24,573 nucleotides of DNA from CAIJXB01 sp964439595 (GCA_964439595.1 CAYTOK010000022.1:1-24573), one strand, 5' to 3'. Shown: positions 1 through 8,325, numbered from the stretch's first letter. Program-made: numbers and translations. Notes: generated by a model from the sequence alone, not told the origin.

Positions 1-2
1 AT

Positions 3-975
3 TCTTCTTTAGGCTCTCAAATGGTTTGCAACGCCATTTTTTCTGTGTGTAAGGCGTATAAAGCAAAGAAAGCTACGAAGAAATCCCTAGAAAAACCGCT
101 GCAGTTTCGAAAAAATGGAAGTGTCCATTTTGATAAAAGAACATATACGATGAAAGAGAGTATCCTATCCCTTATACACATTGGAGGGACGCATCAAAGT
201 AAAAATGCAGATAGGAGAGTTCCAAAAAGGTTACCTAAAACAAGGGACACTTAAAGAAGCAGAGCTGATTTGTAAAAGAGGGCAGTGGTATTTCCACTTA
301 GTGTTAGACATGCCAGAATCTTCGCAGATAGAAGGAGAAGTTTCTTTTGCTGTAGATCTTGGTGAGAATAATGTGGCTGCGATGAGCAGCGGTAAGTTAA
401 TTTGTGGGGGCAAGATTCGCCATGATAGAGACAAGCATCTTGCAAGAAGGCGAAAGCTTCAATCCAACGGTTCAAGATCCGCAAAGCGGTTACTTAAAAG
501 AATCTCTGGTAAGGAAAGTCGCCGGATGAGAAATGAGAACCATAAAATAAGCAAAGTAGTGATAGAAGAGGCTATAAAATACGGAGCAGCACAAATTGTA
601 CTAGAAGATCTAACAAATATTCGAGAAAGAATTCGTGCTAAAAAAAGGGAAAGAACAAGACTTCACAGGTGGAGTTTTAACCAGCTACAGCAGCAAATTG
701 AGTATAAGGCTGTGAGTGCCGGTTTAAGAGTTCTCTATGTTAATCCTGCTTATAGTACTAAGCTTTGTTTAGATTGTAATGCCTTAGGAAGAAGGCATAA
801 AAACACCTTTACTTGTCAGTGTGGAAACCGTCAGCATAGTGACTTGTATTCTTGTGAAAAACTCTGCAGGTTTGCCCAGTCTGCCGACCGGGTAACGGCC
901 ACAGTCAATAGGCCGATGGTAGCAAGAGAAAAATCTTTTAGCTACAAGCTACGTCCTTTAGGGCGGGGTAGTTGA
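3..975 (+). pseudogene. tnpB: IS200/IS605-type TnpB (OrfB), frameshifted and cut by window edge
   Basis: TnpB is the RuvC-like RNA-guided nuclease of IS200/IS605 and IS607 elements. The N-terminal part is read in the frame of base 3, open from the window edge to 254. The rest is in the frame of base 181 and ends at the TGA at 973-975. The two frames join smoothly near 183-192, at GGAGGGACGC, where one extra base would account for the shift. In the second frame I see a RuvC-I-like VDLGENN, a RuvC-II-like LEDL, a zinc finger (CLDC, then CQCG) and a RuvC-III-like HSDLY in which the usual D-x-N is degenerate. The nuclease core therefore looks largely preserved, but the gene is split. The true start lies upstream of the window. 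No tnpA is visible. Recoding cannot be excluded, but a decayed copy is more likely. Confidence 0.85.
949..971 (+). repeat. Right-end hairpin of the IS200/IS605 element
   Basis: An imperfect palindrome overlaps the last codons of tnpB. GTCC pairs with GGGC around a TTTA loop, flanked by CTAC and GTAG with a GGG bulge on one side. This matches the bulged subterminal hairpin seen at the right end of IS605-family elements, where the tnpB 3' end and its guide RNA overlap. The exact cleavage point was not determined. Confidence 0.55.
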
Positions 976-1192
976 CTCGTAGATTCGTCATTAACTTTTA
1001 AACGCTCTATGAAAAAAAATGTTGTACGCATGTTCTAGATAATCTTTGCTATAAACGATCTAGCTGTTGTTTTACGTGATTTTTGAGGACGTCCTTTATG
1101 GTTGGATTGTGACAATAAATAATTTTATGCGAATAAAAATGGAATTTAAAGCCAACTCGTAATAATGTTATTTGTAATTTTTAAGGGGGCTT
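976..1192. other. Gap between the IS end and the transporter
   Basis: About 217 AT-rich bases. I see no ORF of convincing length and no strong hairpin. It should hold the promoter of the downstream exporter, but no clear -35/-10 pair stands out. Confidence 0.5.
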
Positions 1193-2398
1193 ATGAATCG
1201 CATCACGGAAATTAAATATTTATTTATAATTACAGTGATTTTTATTGCAGCTTGTATTGAAACGGACATTTATTTGCCCGCGTTTCCTGATATGATGAAG
1301 GCCTTTGCTGTTTCAGAAAGCACTATTCAAGGGCTTTTAACCTGGAACTTTGTGGGAATTTGTATTGCAGGCCCTTTTTATGGCCCTATTTCTGATTCTT
1401 TGGGAAGAAAAAAACCTTTACTGGTTGCTTTAATTTTATTTTTTTCAGGAAGCTTACTTACCCTTTTTGCTGCAGATTTTTCACAAATGATTGCAGGTCG
1501 TATTTTGCAAGGACTCGGAAGTGGGGGGTGTTTTACTTTAGGGACAGCTATTATCTTTGATGCTTTTCAGAAGGAAAAAGCCGTTCAAGCTTTAAACAGC
1601 TTGAACATGGCGATTCCAATCATTATGTCTTTAGCTCCTATGGTTGGTGGTTTTTTAAACTATACATATGGATTTCGCTCGAACTTTTTGCTTATTGCGG
1701 CATTTGTTCTTTTAAGTCTTTTTTTGTGTCTTTTGTTTTTTACAGAATCATTGCCCAAAGAAAAAAGACTTCCCTTTCAGGTGTCTTGTATTATGAAGGA
1801 TTTTAAGAAAGTGCTTCTCCACTCTGCTTTTTGGCAAATTACTTTTGCCACAAGTCTTCTTTTTGCAGGCTATATTGCCTTTTTATCCTATACAGGTGTT
1901 TTATTTGTTTCCGAGTTGGGAATTAGCAAGAATTTTTCTCCGTTTTTTCAAGTGCTCATTCTTTGTACTTGGACTGTAGCTGGTCTTTTTTTAAGAAAGT
2001 CTCTAGCTTCTTTAGGAGGTCAGAGAATAAAAAAACTAGGACTTGTTTTATGTGTTATAGGAGCCGTGGGATTTTTAGTAACAAGTGCTTTAGCCGATAG
2101 AAATCCGTATCTCCTTGTAGGCTTTTTTCTTCCGTATATTTTTGGAGCTAACTGGGTTTTTGGCCTTTATTTCCCGGAAGCTATGGAGCTTTTACCGGAT
2201 ATTAAAGGAGTAACGGCAAGTCTGGTAACGAGTGCGAGGCTACTAATTGCTGCTTTAACAGTGGGTCTTACAAGTGCCTTATATAATGGTACCATTTTTC
2301 CTTTGGTAATTGTTATTGTGGGAACTTTATTTGTTATTTTACCCTGTCTGATTTTTTATGAAAAACAAGCTTTGTTAGCTGAAAAACAGGATGGATAA
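1193..2398 (+). CDS. MFS drug exporter, Bcr/CflA-like
   Basis: A 401-residue inner-membrane transporter of the major facilitator superfamily with about 12 hydrophobic segments, the usual length for the Bcr/CflA multidrug group. Near the N terminus is TDIYLPAFP (about residues 24-32), typical of that group. MFS motif A appears as GPISDSLGRKK (about 64-74) and motif B as RILQGLGSGG (about 103-112). These proteins export drugs or metabolites by proton antiport; the substrate cannot be read from sequence. The ATG follows AAGGGGG at good spacing. The gene is monocistronic and sits between an IS200/IS605 remnant and an IS5-like remnant, which suggests acquisition or rearrangement, although its composition is not obviously foreign. 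Confidence 0.88.
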   Translation: MNRITEIKYLFIITVIFIAACIETDIYLPAFPDMMKAFAVSESTIQGLLTWNFVGICIAGPFYGPISDSLGRKKPLLVALILFFSGSLLTLFAADFSQMIAGRILQGLGSGGCFTLGTAIIFDAFQKEKAVQALNSLNMAIPIIMSLAPMVGGFLNYTYGFRSNFLLIAAFVLLSLFLCLLFFTESLPKEKRLPFQVSCIMKDFKKVLLHSAFWQITFATSLLFAGYIAFLSYTGVLFVSELGISKNFSPFFQVLILCTWTVAGLFLRKSLASLGGQRIKKLGLVLCVIGAVGFLVTSALADRNPYLLVGFFLPYIFGANWVFGLYFPEAMELLPDIKGVTASLVTSARLLIAALTVGLTSALYNGTIFPLVIVIVGTLFVILPCLIFYEKQALLAEKQDG

Positions 2399-2604
2399 AG
2401 GATTTCTGTCATTTGTGATAAAGAAATTTATTAGATGTTTTTACTTTTAAAATCTCGACTTAAAAATATACAGTCTGGACTATGCAATTTTATTTTTTGT
2501 TATTTTTCGAGTCGATATACCTTTTTTGCTATTTTTTTTTACTAATAGAGAATTTTGGATGCTCTATAAATTTCACTACATACTGTCCTTGGCAAAGTAA
2601 CTAG
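2399..2604. other. AT-rich spacer after the exporter
   Basis: T-rich non-coding DNA with a weak inverted pair (TCGACT near 2455, AGTCGA near 2510) that may be a poor terminator or part of a decayed element. No gene is visible. Confidence 0.4.
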
Positions 2605-2868
2605 AAGAAAGCTGTATGGCAAAAGATCAAGGGAGAAGAATTTAGAAGGGTAACCAGATTAAAAGCATAGGGAGGAAAACCGAATAAACTGTCTCTAGAA
2701 GATCGACTATTAAGGGAGGAACTATTCCAACTCGCAGATATTTGTCAGGACAAACTGCTCCAAAAACATAAGCATATTCAAATTGTTGTTGCCGATAGCA
2801 AAAAAAAACTCACAAATGGGGAAAATAGTGGAAAGAAAATCGGAAGAAGAAGATCTTTATCTTTGTAA
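2605..2868 (+). pseudogene. Decayed IS5-like transposase remnant
   Basis: One reading frame runs from 2605 to a TAA at 2866-2868, interrupted by one TAG. It has no plausible start. Before the TAG it reads FRRVTRLKA, and just after it GGKPNKLSLEDRLL. Both resemble the N-terminal region of IS5-family (IS1031-like) transposases, in which a longer segment normally lies between these two pieces. The following 50 or so residues are basic and do not align with anything I recognise, so internal deletions are likely. I infer a dead fragment retaining part of the N-terminal domain. The family call rests on the KPNKLSLED motif only. Confidence 0.45.
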
Positions 2869-2890
2869 GTCTTAAAAAAGGGATAACAAG

Positions 2891-3508
2891 ATGCAAGTCA
2901 AAGATATGATTCAGTTTTATATTGAGCTTTTGGTGATTAGTAGCCCATTTGTAGCAATACCTTCCATGCTTAACTTAACAAAAGGGCGCTCTTCAAAAGA
3001 GAAGAAACATGTGGGAGTTTTAGCAACGTTTGCTGTGGCTTTTATACTTGTTGCCACAACATGGATTGGCAAAAGTTTTTTAGATCTTTTAGGTATTCGA
3101 ATTGCTTCTTTTCAACTAGCCGGAGGCTTTGTTATTTTTTTACTTGCTCTTTCTATGCTAAATGCACGTATTGAAGGGGTGAAAGAAGAAGAGGAACGGT
3201 CCAAAGCTTCTGTTGCTATAGTTCCCCTGGCCATTCCCCTTATGGCAGGGCCTGGTGCTATTAGTAGCGTTATTGTAGCTACTACAGAGTTCCCTGGTAT
3301 ATACAATCAGGTTACTATTACTCTATGCGCTCTTTTAGTTTCTCTAACCCTTTGGGTGTGTCTATATTTTGCTGTTTTTCTAGAGAGATTTTTAGGGGTA
3401 GTTGGCTTAAGTGTTATAAGTCGCCTTGGAGGACTTATACTAGCAGCTATTGCTGTAGAAACAATGGCTAGTGGAGCACTTGGGCTTTTTCCTTGTTTGC
3501 GCGGTTAG
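2891..3508 (+). CDS. MarC family (UPF0056, YhgN-like) inner-membrane protein
   Basis: A 205-residue integral membrane protein with about six hydrophobic segments, the full family length. The N-terminal SSPFVAIPSM occupies the place of the family's DPxGxxPxF-type motif. VPLAIPLMAGPGAIS (about 111-125) is the conserved MarC loop. The biochemical role of MarC/YhgN proteins is not established; the family was once wrongly linked to multiple antibiotic resistance. The ATG is preceded by AAAAAGGG at good spacing. Its stop codon overlaps the stop of the convergent gene at 3505 by four bases, so the two 3' ends share a region. Confidence 0.88.
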   Translation: MQVKDMIQFYIELLVISSPFVAIPSMLNLTKGRSSKEKKHVGVLATFAVAFILVATTWIGKSFLDLLGIRIASFQLAGGFVIFLLALSMLNARIEGVKEEEERSKASVAIVPLAIPLMAGPGAISSVIVATTEFPGIYNQVTITLCALLVSLTLWVCLYFAVFLERFLGVVGLSVISRLGGLILAAIAVETMASGALGLFPCLRG

Positions 3509-4353
3509 TTTTCTTCTAGGGCTTTTTCTAGAAATACCGCTAGGCTGGGAGCATTTTTTTCTAAAAAGCAAAGCATTAGGCGGCTTTGCTTTTGTATAGA
3601 AGCTCCTTCTTTTTTTAGATTTCCAATATCAAAAAGAAGGGGCTTTCCATCTAATATTCCCATGTTGTGTTCTAAGCTGATATCAGAGTCATAAATGCCT
3701 TTTTGAGAGCGAGACTGCAAAAGGTCTTTTAAGCTAAGGAAAAAATTTTCGAGGTCTTTTTCTTCATGATTTTTTCTTTTCTCCTCGAAATAGGGAAGAA
3801 AGTCTTTTGCTTTTTTTTGTAGAATAAACCCAGTTTCATTTGTATGCAGGGTATGTTTTATTCGTAAATTGTCATATATTTCTAGGGGTATTTGGAAGGA
3901 ATTATCTTGATTAAGCTGTAGATAGATAAGACCGGTTTCTTCTTTGAGATCTTGGTAGGCAATCTGGTAGCTAGTAAAGTCTAGCTGCTTTTTTTCTTCT
4001 CTTTCTTTTTTTATAGAAGCGCTTAGGCGGCTTGGAAGAAGATGTGTCCAAAAGGGTGGCTCAAGTTTTTCCCATCTAAACAACTTCAAAACGTAGTTTT
4101 TATCGGCAGAAAGAAAGGTGAAGCACTGTTGCCCTTTTTTTAGAAAATAGAAGGGCTGACTTAGTATGAGCTCTATTTGTTTTTTTTCTTGAGAAGAAAG
4201 AGGCTGTATCCAGTCAGGACATGGTTCTTTAGAGGAGGGGATTACATTTTGCAGGCGGAAGCCTTTAGTTTGTTTTTGGCAAAAATCTCCTAGGATAGCG
4301 AATCCCAAGATAGTCAAGCTTGTATATGTTATGAACTTTAGTTTTTTTCGCAT
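3505..4353 (-). CDS. Membrane-anchored protein with kinase-like motifs
   Basis: A 282-residue protein I cannot assign to a named family. Residues 1-25 are a basic then hydrophobic stretch (signal anchor or signal peptide). After it comes a small-lobe-like segment: KKGQQCFTFLSADKNYVLKLF (71-92), in which K90 sits where the beta-3 lysine of kinase folds sits. Near the end is GIYDSDISLEHNMG (219-232), followed by LLFDIGNL (239-246). The D...N then D-x-G order matches the catalytic loop and DFG-like metal site of protein kinases and aminoglycoside-type phosphotransferases, though the D-to-N spacing is one residue longer than usual. This is motif reading only. There is no Shine-Dalgarno before the ATG, and a terminator (4376-4400) lies just upstream, so it probably has its own promoter or is weakly translated. 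Confidence 0.75.
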   Translation of the reverse strand: MRKKLKFITYTSLTILGFAILGDFCQKQTKGFRLQNVIPSSKEPCPDWIQPLSSQEKKQIELILSQPFYFLKKGQQCFTFLSADKNYVLKLFRWEKLEPPFWTHLLPSRLSASIKKEREEKKQLDFTSYQIAYQDLKEETGLIYLQLNQDNSFQIPLEIYDNLRIKHTLHTNETGFILQKKAKDFLPYFEEKRKNHEEKDLENFFLSLKDLLQSRSQKGIYDSDISLEHNMGILDGKPLLFDIGNLKKEGASIQKQSRLMLCFLEKNAPSLAVFLEKALEEN

Positions 4354-4375
4354 AAAATGAAAGGTAAAAAAAAAG

Positions 4376-4400
4376 AAAAAGGGGGGATTACCCCCTTTTT
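4376..4400 (-). terminator. Intrinsic terminator after the DUF3604 gene
   Basis: A perfect 10-bp stem (AAAAAGGGGG / CCCCCTTTTT) with a five-base loop starts one base after the stop codon of the gene at 4401. On the minus strand it is followed by a long T-rich run. The next gene's ATG (4353) lies 23 bases further on. Confidence 0.85.
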
Positions 4401-6329
4401 CTATTTAGCGGATGCTTTTTTAGGTTTTTTAGGACTTGCTACCGGCAGGTCATGTAAATCTATCCAAATAGGAGATCCCCATGCCATGTGGCCATCTTCT
4501 TGTAAAACACGAAGGTAGTAATAGGTGAAAGGAGGCTGTTCTTTGGATCCTGGTAAAGCTATTTGTGAAATTTGCTTGTCGTCATCAAAGGAAAAATCGA
4601 CAGTGAGAATTCCTGGTTTGATGGTATGGATAACAGTGCCATTTCTAATGATTTCTATTGAGGTGATAGGAGTTGTTCCTGCTACATATCCTGTGATGTG
4701 ACGATTATAAAAAAGTCCTGGTTTTGTCTTAGTGCTAAGCTCTGATCCTAATGGCATTCCTGCAATGAAAAATCCCAGGATGATTCTTTCTCCTGTTGTA
4801 GCGTAACATTGTCTATTGAAAAGAGCCTGAAAAAGAGAGTCTCTAGTTTGCTCTGTAGCTAAAATAGCAGTAAGCCCCGGGGAGTACTGCACTTGATCAC
4901 TATCATAGAGACTTCCAAATAGATCTCTGTCGTCAAGTCCTCCCGCCACAAAACCAAATCGGCAGTTATTATTTAACGCTTTGCGAATAGATCCTTCAGC
5001 AAATTCGCCTACTCCTTTTTTGCTTGTAGAGCTAATGGGTCTAAGATTACCTTCTTTAGTTAGGCATTCAGAGGATCCCCAGGCGTTATAAATTTCTACA
5101 ACTCTTTCAAATTCAGGAGAAAATTCTGAAAAATCAGTGCCAAACTTTTTGGCCATAGAAAAGCTTGGAATAGAGATGAGTTCTTTAGGAGCTAGGCCTT
5201 TATAGATTTTTTTTAGGTTGTTGTTTTTGCTGTCTTTTTTTCGTAAGATGGCTTTACCTTCTTTGGCAAATACAAAAGTTCTAAGCCCCTCTTCTAGTTC
5301 TTGGTTAAACCATTGCATACCTAGAAAACTCACAAAGCGACCTTCTTCGTTGAATTCGGTCACGTAGGTATTGATGTTTTTCCAATCTTCATTCGAGGTT
5401 TCCTCGACACTTTCAAAAGAGGAAGTGGAAAAGAACTGAAGGGATTTTTCATCTCGAATATGTCTTAGACAGGTTTCTATATTTTCTGAAGAATCAACCC
5501 GTTCAGATTCCCCGTGTAAAAGACCCCAGAATAGACTTTTATCTTGTTCTGCAAAGCATTTTATAGGATGGGAATAGAACTTCTCTTGTGTTTTAAGGAT
5601 TTGGAGCTGAATTCTATATATGCCTGGTTCATTAAAATAGAGGTTAGGAAGATTTAAAAAGCCTGTTTCAGGTACAAATAATTTCCAGCTGAGGTTTTCT
5701 CTAAGATGCTCATAAGTAAGCTCAATTAGAGTTCCTTCAGGGGCGTTATTCGTTAAATTGCCGAAATTATCTTCAAAACGCAAAGTGATATCAAAACGTT
5801 TGTTTTTAGCTACAAGAGAGGGGGTTATAATGCGAATATAATGAAGTTTGTTTCCTTTGATATCCATAATAAAGCTTTCAGGGTCTTTGTAATCCCCTTT
5901 TCCTTTAGGGTCTATGTATAGGAGAAACTGTTTTCTTCTTTGTACAATGGTTTGCGCTCTTGTTCCTAATTCTTGGATTTTTTTTTCGTTTGTATCAGGT
6001 GTTCCTATCCCTATGGCAAAATTATCGCCGGCTTTAATTTCGGAGGGGAGAACAAATTCAAAATCAGGAACAACGCTTTCAGCAGATTCTAGGGCTTTAG
6101 CAGATATGGTTTTTCCATCAGGTAAAATCCCCCAAATCATATTTTTTTTCTCTTTGAGATTTACTTGGGGTGTTTCCCAGTCAATTTCACGCCCTTTGGA
6201 CTGGATATCAAATTTGATTCGAGTTCCTTTAGGTAAGTTTATGGCTGTTGTATACGTGAATTTCCAGGAGAAAATTTCCCCTGCGTAGGATATATTAGGT
6301 TCTGTAAGGCAAATAGATCTGCGCGACAT
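4401..6329 (-). CDS. DUF3604 family protein with altered PHP-like site
   Basis: A protein of 642 residues (647 if started at 6344). The second ATG at 6327-6329 is preferred because GGGGAA lies at good spacing before it and nothing lies before the first. The N-terminal half is beta-rich. It then enters a PHP-like region with LFWGLLHGES (about 266-275), where DUF3604 proteins normally carry a GDLHxHT-like metal motif, and ends with a beta-sandwich-like domain (VASPKKPKKASAK tail). DUF3604 is of unknown function. Here the Asp and second His of the metal motif appear replaced, so metal-dependent hydrolysis is doubtful. From memory Chlamydia has a homologue in the same setting beside a CBS/CorC protein. 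It lies in the same direction as the upstream gene, about 90 bases away, so they may be co-transcribed. Confidence 0.72.
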   Translation of the reverse strand: MSRRSICLTEPNISYAGEIFSWKFTYTTAINLPKGTRIKFDIQSKGREIDWETPQVNLKEKKNMIWGILPDGKTISAKALESAESVVPDFEFVLPSEIKAGDNFAIGIGTPDTNEKKIQELGTRAQTIVQRRKQFLLYIDPKGKGDYKDPESFIMDIKGNKLHYIRIITPSLVAKNKRFDITLRFEDNFGNLTNNAPEGTLIELTYEHLRENLSWKLFVPETGFLNLPNLYFNEPGIYRIQLQILKTQEKFYSHPIKCFAEQDKSLFWGLLHGESERVDSSENIETCLRHIRDEKSLQFFSTSSFESVEETSNEDWKNINTYVTEFNEEGRFVSFLGMQWFNQELEEGLRTFVFAKEGKAILRKKDSKNNNLKKIYKGLAPKELISIPSFSMAKKFGTDFSEFSPEFERVVEIYNAWGSSECLTKEGNLRPISSTSKKGVGEFAEGSIRKALNNNCRFGFVAGGLDDRDLFGSLYDSDQVQYSPGLTAILATEQTRDSLFQALFNRQCYATTGERIILGFFIAGMPLGSELSTKTKPGLFYNRHITGYVAGTTPITSIEIIRNGTVIHTIKPGILTVDFSFDDDKQISQIALPGSKEQPPFTYYYLRVLQEDGHMAWGSPIWIDLHDLPVASPKKPKKASAK

Positions 6330-6418
6330 ATGCTGGTTCCCCATTTTTAAAGAAGCTGTATTTTGCCTTAAAGAGTTTTCTTTTTCAAGAAAGAACCCTT
6401 TTCTTTTTCCTTTTAGGA

Positions 6419-7762
6419 CTATTTACGGCTTTTATGGCTTCTTTGTGTGATTTTTATTTTTTGAATAGACCTGGGATCCGAAGCTAAGATTTCCAGGTCT
6501 GCGCCATCAAGGTGAATTTTTGATCCTACCGCGGGAACAGATCCGGTCTTATGAAATACATATCCCCCGATTGTATCATATTCTGTACTTTGCGGTACTT
6601 TGACGCCAAGATCTTCTTCAAGGTCTATAATACTCATTTTAGCATCGACAACCCATCCCCCGGAAGAAAGTGGTGTGTAAATCTTTTCTTCCTGTGTGTC
6701 GTGCTCATCTTCAATTTCACCAACAAGTTCTTCTAGGATATCTTCAATAGTTACGATCCCTTCAGTACCTCCATATTCATCTACAACAATAGCAAGGTGA
6801 ATTTGCTTGTTGCGAAACTCTTGTAATAGATGAGCAATTTTTTTAGTTTCAGGGGTGTATAAAGCTGGTTTTACTAGCTGTTCAATGGTTTTTTCTAGGG
6901 TCGATTCTGGTTCGTGATTTTCTATGTGCTTTGTGTAAATGGAAAGAATATCTTTATAGAGGAGGATCCCGATGATTTTATCTACATTTTCTTTGTATAC
7001 CGGGATACGGCTATAGCCTTCTAAAGAGAAATAGCGAGTGGCTTCTTTAATAGAGGTTTCGCAGGAAAGGGAGAAGACGTCGATACGGGGAACCATTACC
7101 TCTCGGACAATGCGATCTTTAAAAGAAATAGCTGTATGAATGAGCTTTATCTCACTTTTATCTAGATAACGACCTAGCTCAGATTGATTAATGTATTCTA
7201 GTAGCTTTTCTTTGAAATCGGGAGGGAGTTTTTGTTCTAGTTGCTGAGGAGATGTCAAGAATTGTTTTATTTTTGTATAGCATAGAATAAAAGGTAGGCA
7301 GGGGATCATCAAAATGGCTGTCGGAAAGCAGAGAATATGAGCGGCTTTCTGTGGATTTTTTTCGATGACAAGAGTTGATAAAAGCTCTATGCAAAGGGAG
7401 ACTGCAATGATAAGGATAATTTCAAGTAAGGAAGATGTGTAGAAGGACAGGTGTTTAAGTTGTTCCACATGTGTGGTATTTTCGAAAGCTTGATGAATAA
7501 AAAGAAAGTAGAAAGAGACAAAGCCAAAAATTAGATAGTAGAAAATTTTTGTAAGCTGCACGGCAAATAGAATGGCATCCCAAAATTGCTCAGGTCTTAG
7601 CGACTCAAAAAAAGGAAGATAGGGAAAATGTGTTTTTTTTCCGATGGCTTCTTTTCCTTGTAATTTACCTAATGTTTGTAAAGAAATGTGAAGTCCTGAT
7701 GTAATAGCAGCTGGTAGGAGGCTTAGCGCTAAATAGAAGGCGATTTCGTATAAAGAAGACAT
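6419..7762 (-). CDS. HlyC/CorC-type protein with paired CBS domains
   Basis: A 447-residue protein. The first 170 residues hold several hydrophobic segments but lack a recognisable GExxPK motif of CNNM transporters, so this membrane part is divergent. REVMVPRIDVF (220-230) opens the CBS pair. It closes with DEYGGTEGIVTIED (328-341), the hallmark of this family, and the C terminus is a CorC/HlyC domain (about 360-440). Relatives are linked to Mg2+/Co2+ efflux or to membrane-bound regulation; older annotations call them haemolysins. No Shine-Dalgarno is obvious before the ATG. It lies 48 bases downstream of ybeY on the same strand, a common bacterial pairing. Confidence 0.85.
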   Translation of the reverse strand: MSSLYEIAFYLALSLLPAAITSGLHISLQTLGKLQGKEAIGKKTHFPYLPFFESLRPEQFWDAILFAVQLTKIFYYLIFGFVSFYFLFIHQAFENTTHVEQLKHLSFYTSSLLEIILIIAVSLCIELLSTLVIEKNPQKAAHILCFPTAILMIPCLPFILCYTKIKQFLTSPQQLEQKLPPDFKEKLLEYINQSELGRYLDKSEIKLIHTAISFKDRIVREVMVPRIDVFSLSCETSIKEATRYFSLEGYSRIPVYKENVDKIIGILLYKDILSIYTKHIENHEPESTLEKTIEQLVKPALYTPETKKIAHLLQEFRNKQIHLAIVVDEYGGTEGIVTIEDILEELVGEIEDEHDTQEEKIYTPLSSGGWVVDAKMSIIDLEEDLGVKVPQSTEYDTIGGYVFHKTGSVPAVGSKIHLDGADLEILASDPRSIQKIKITQRSHKSRK

Positions 7763-7810
7763 GGTGCTTATTTGGTTTTGTTTTAGGTGATTAAAGCTGG
7801 TAAAGGTAAT

Positions 7811-8281
7811 TTAAGACAAGATTTTTTTCTTTTTGGGCTGTAAAGAGAAGGAAGATGTGATCTGAAGGCAGGTTTTTTCCATTTTTCTCATGACCTTTCT
7901 TGAAGCTGGATCTAAATCATCATAGCCCAAAAGATGTAGTAATCCATGAATGATATATAAAGCAGTTTCTTCATAAGGATCTGTTCCTTTTTTTGTAGCG
8001 TAGTCTAAGGCTACTTTAGGGCAGACGAAAATTTCTCCTAGGATATGAGATCTTGTTTCTTTTTTGGAGGGGGGGTCTATAGGAAAGGACATGCAGTCTG
8101 TAGGTGAGGGATCATTAAAAAAATCTGCGTGAACTCTGCTTATCGTAGGTACGGAAACAAGGTGAATAATGACTTCGTTAGTGAATACTTCTAGATTTTT
8201 TAAGAGAAAAGGGATCATCTTCTTTAAGGTTGTTAAAGAAATGGATAGATCTTTTTGCGTATTATGGACGGTGATTAGCAT
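7811..8281 (-). CDS. ybeY: YbeY endoribonuclease / rRNA maturation factor
   Basis: A 156-residue protein, normal length for YbeY, the metal-dependent RNase that matures 16S rRNA ends and supports ribosome quality control. The start MLITVHNTQKD and the loop FFNDPSPTDCMSFP fit the family, the latter matching its usual N-x-x-x-x-x-TDVLSFP. The zinc motif is HGLLHLLGYDD (112-122). The first two histidines (H112, H116) are present, but the third ligand, normally His, is Asp122. The ATG directly follows the T-tract of an intrinsic terminator (8282-8310) and has no Shine-Dalgarno. No better in-frame start exists, because the family N terminus begins here. Confidence 0.92.
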   Translation of the reverse strand: MLITVHNTQKDLSISLTTLKKMIPFLLKNLEVFTNEVIIHLVSVPTISRVHADFFNDPSPTDCMSFPIDPPSKKETRSHILGEIFVCPKVALDYATKKGTDPYEETALYIIHGLLHLLGYDDLDPASRKVMRKMEKTCLQITSSFSLQPKKKKILS

Positions 8282-8310
8282 AAAAAAAAGGACAGGGTTT
8301 ACCTGTCCTT
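8282..8310 (-). terminator. Intrinsic terminator between the small basic protein gene and ybeY
   Basis: A perfect 9-bp stem (AAGGACAGG / CCTGTCCTT) with a five-base loop runs into eight T residues on the minus strand. The ybeY ATG starts immediately after the last T. It should end transcripts of the gene at 8326. Confidence 0.88.
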
Positions 8311-8325
8311 GTGAGCTCTTTGGGA

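Noticed and set aside
1018..1036. Short ATG-led frame after the IS end
   Set aside because: Eight or so codons (MKKNVVRMF) with no ribosome site.
5914..6288. Plus-strand open frame inside the DUF3604 gene
   Set aside because: It is antisense to a longer gene with recognisable domain pattern; no ribosome site and no family signal.
6350..6415. Possible terminator between the CorC-type gene and the DUF3604 gene
   Set aside because: Only a weak A/T stem (TTCTTT with AAAGAA), which is expected by chance in this base composition.
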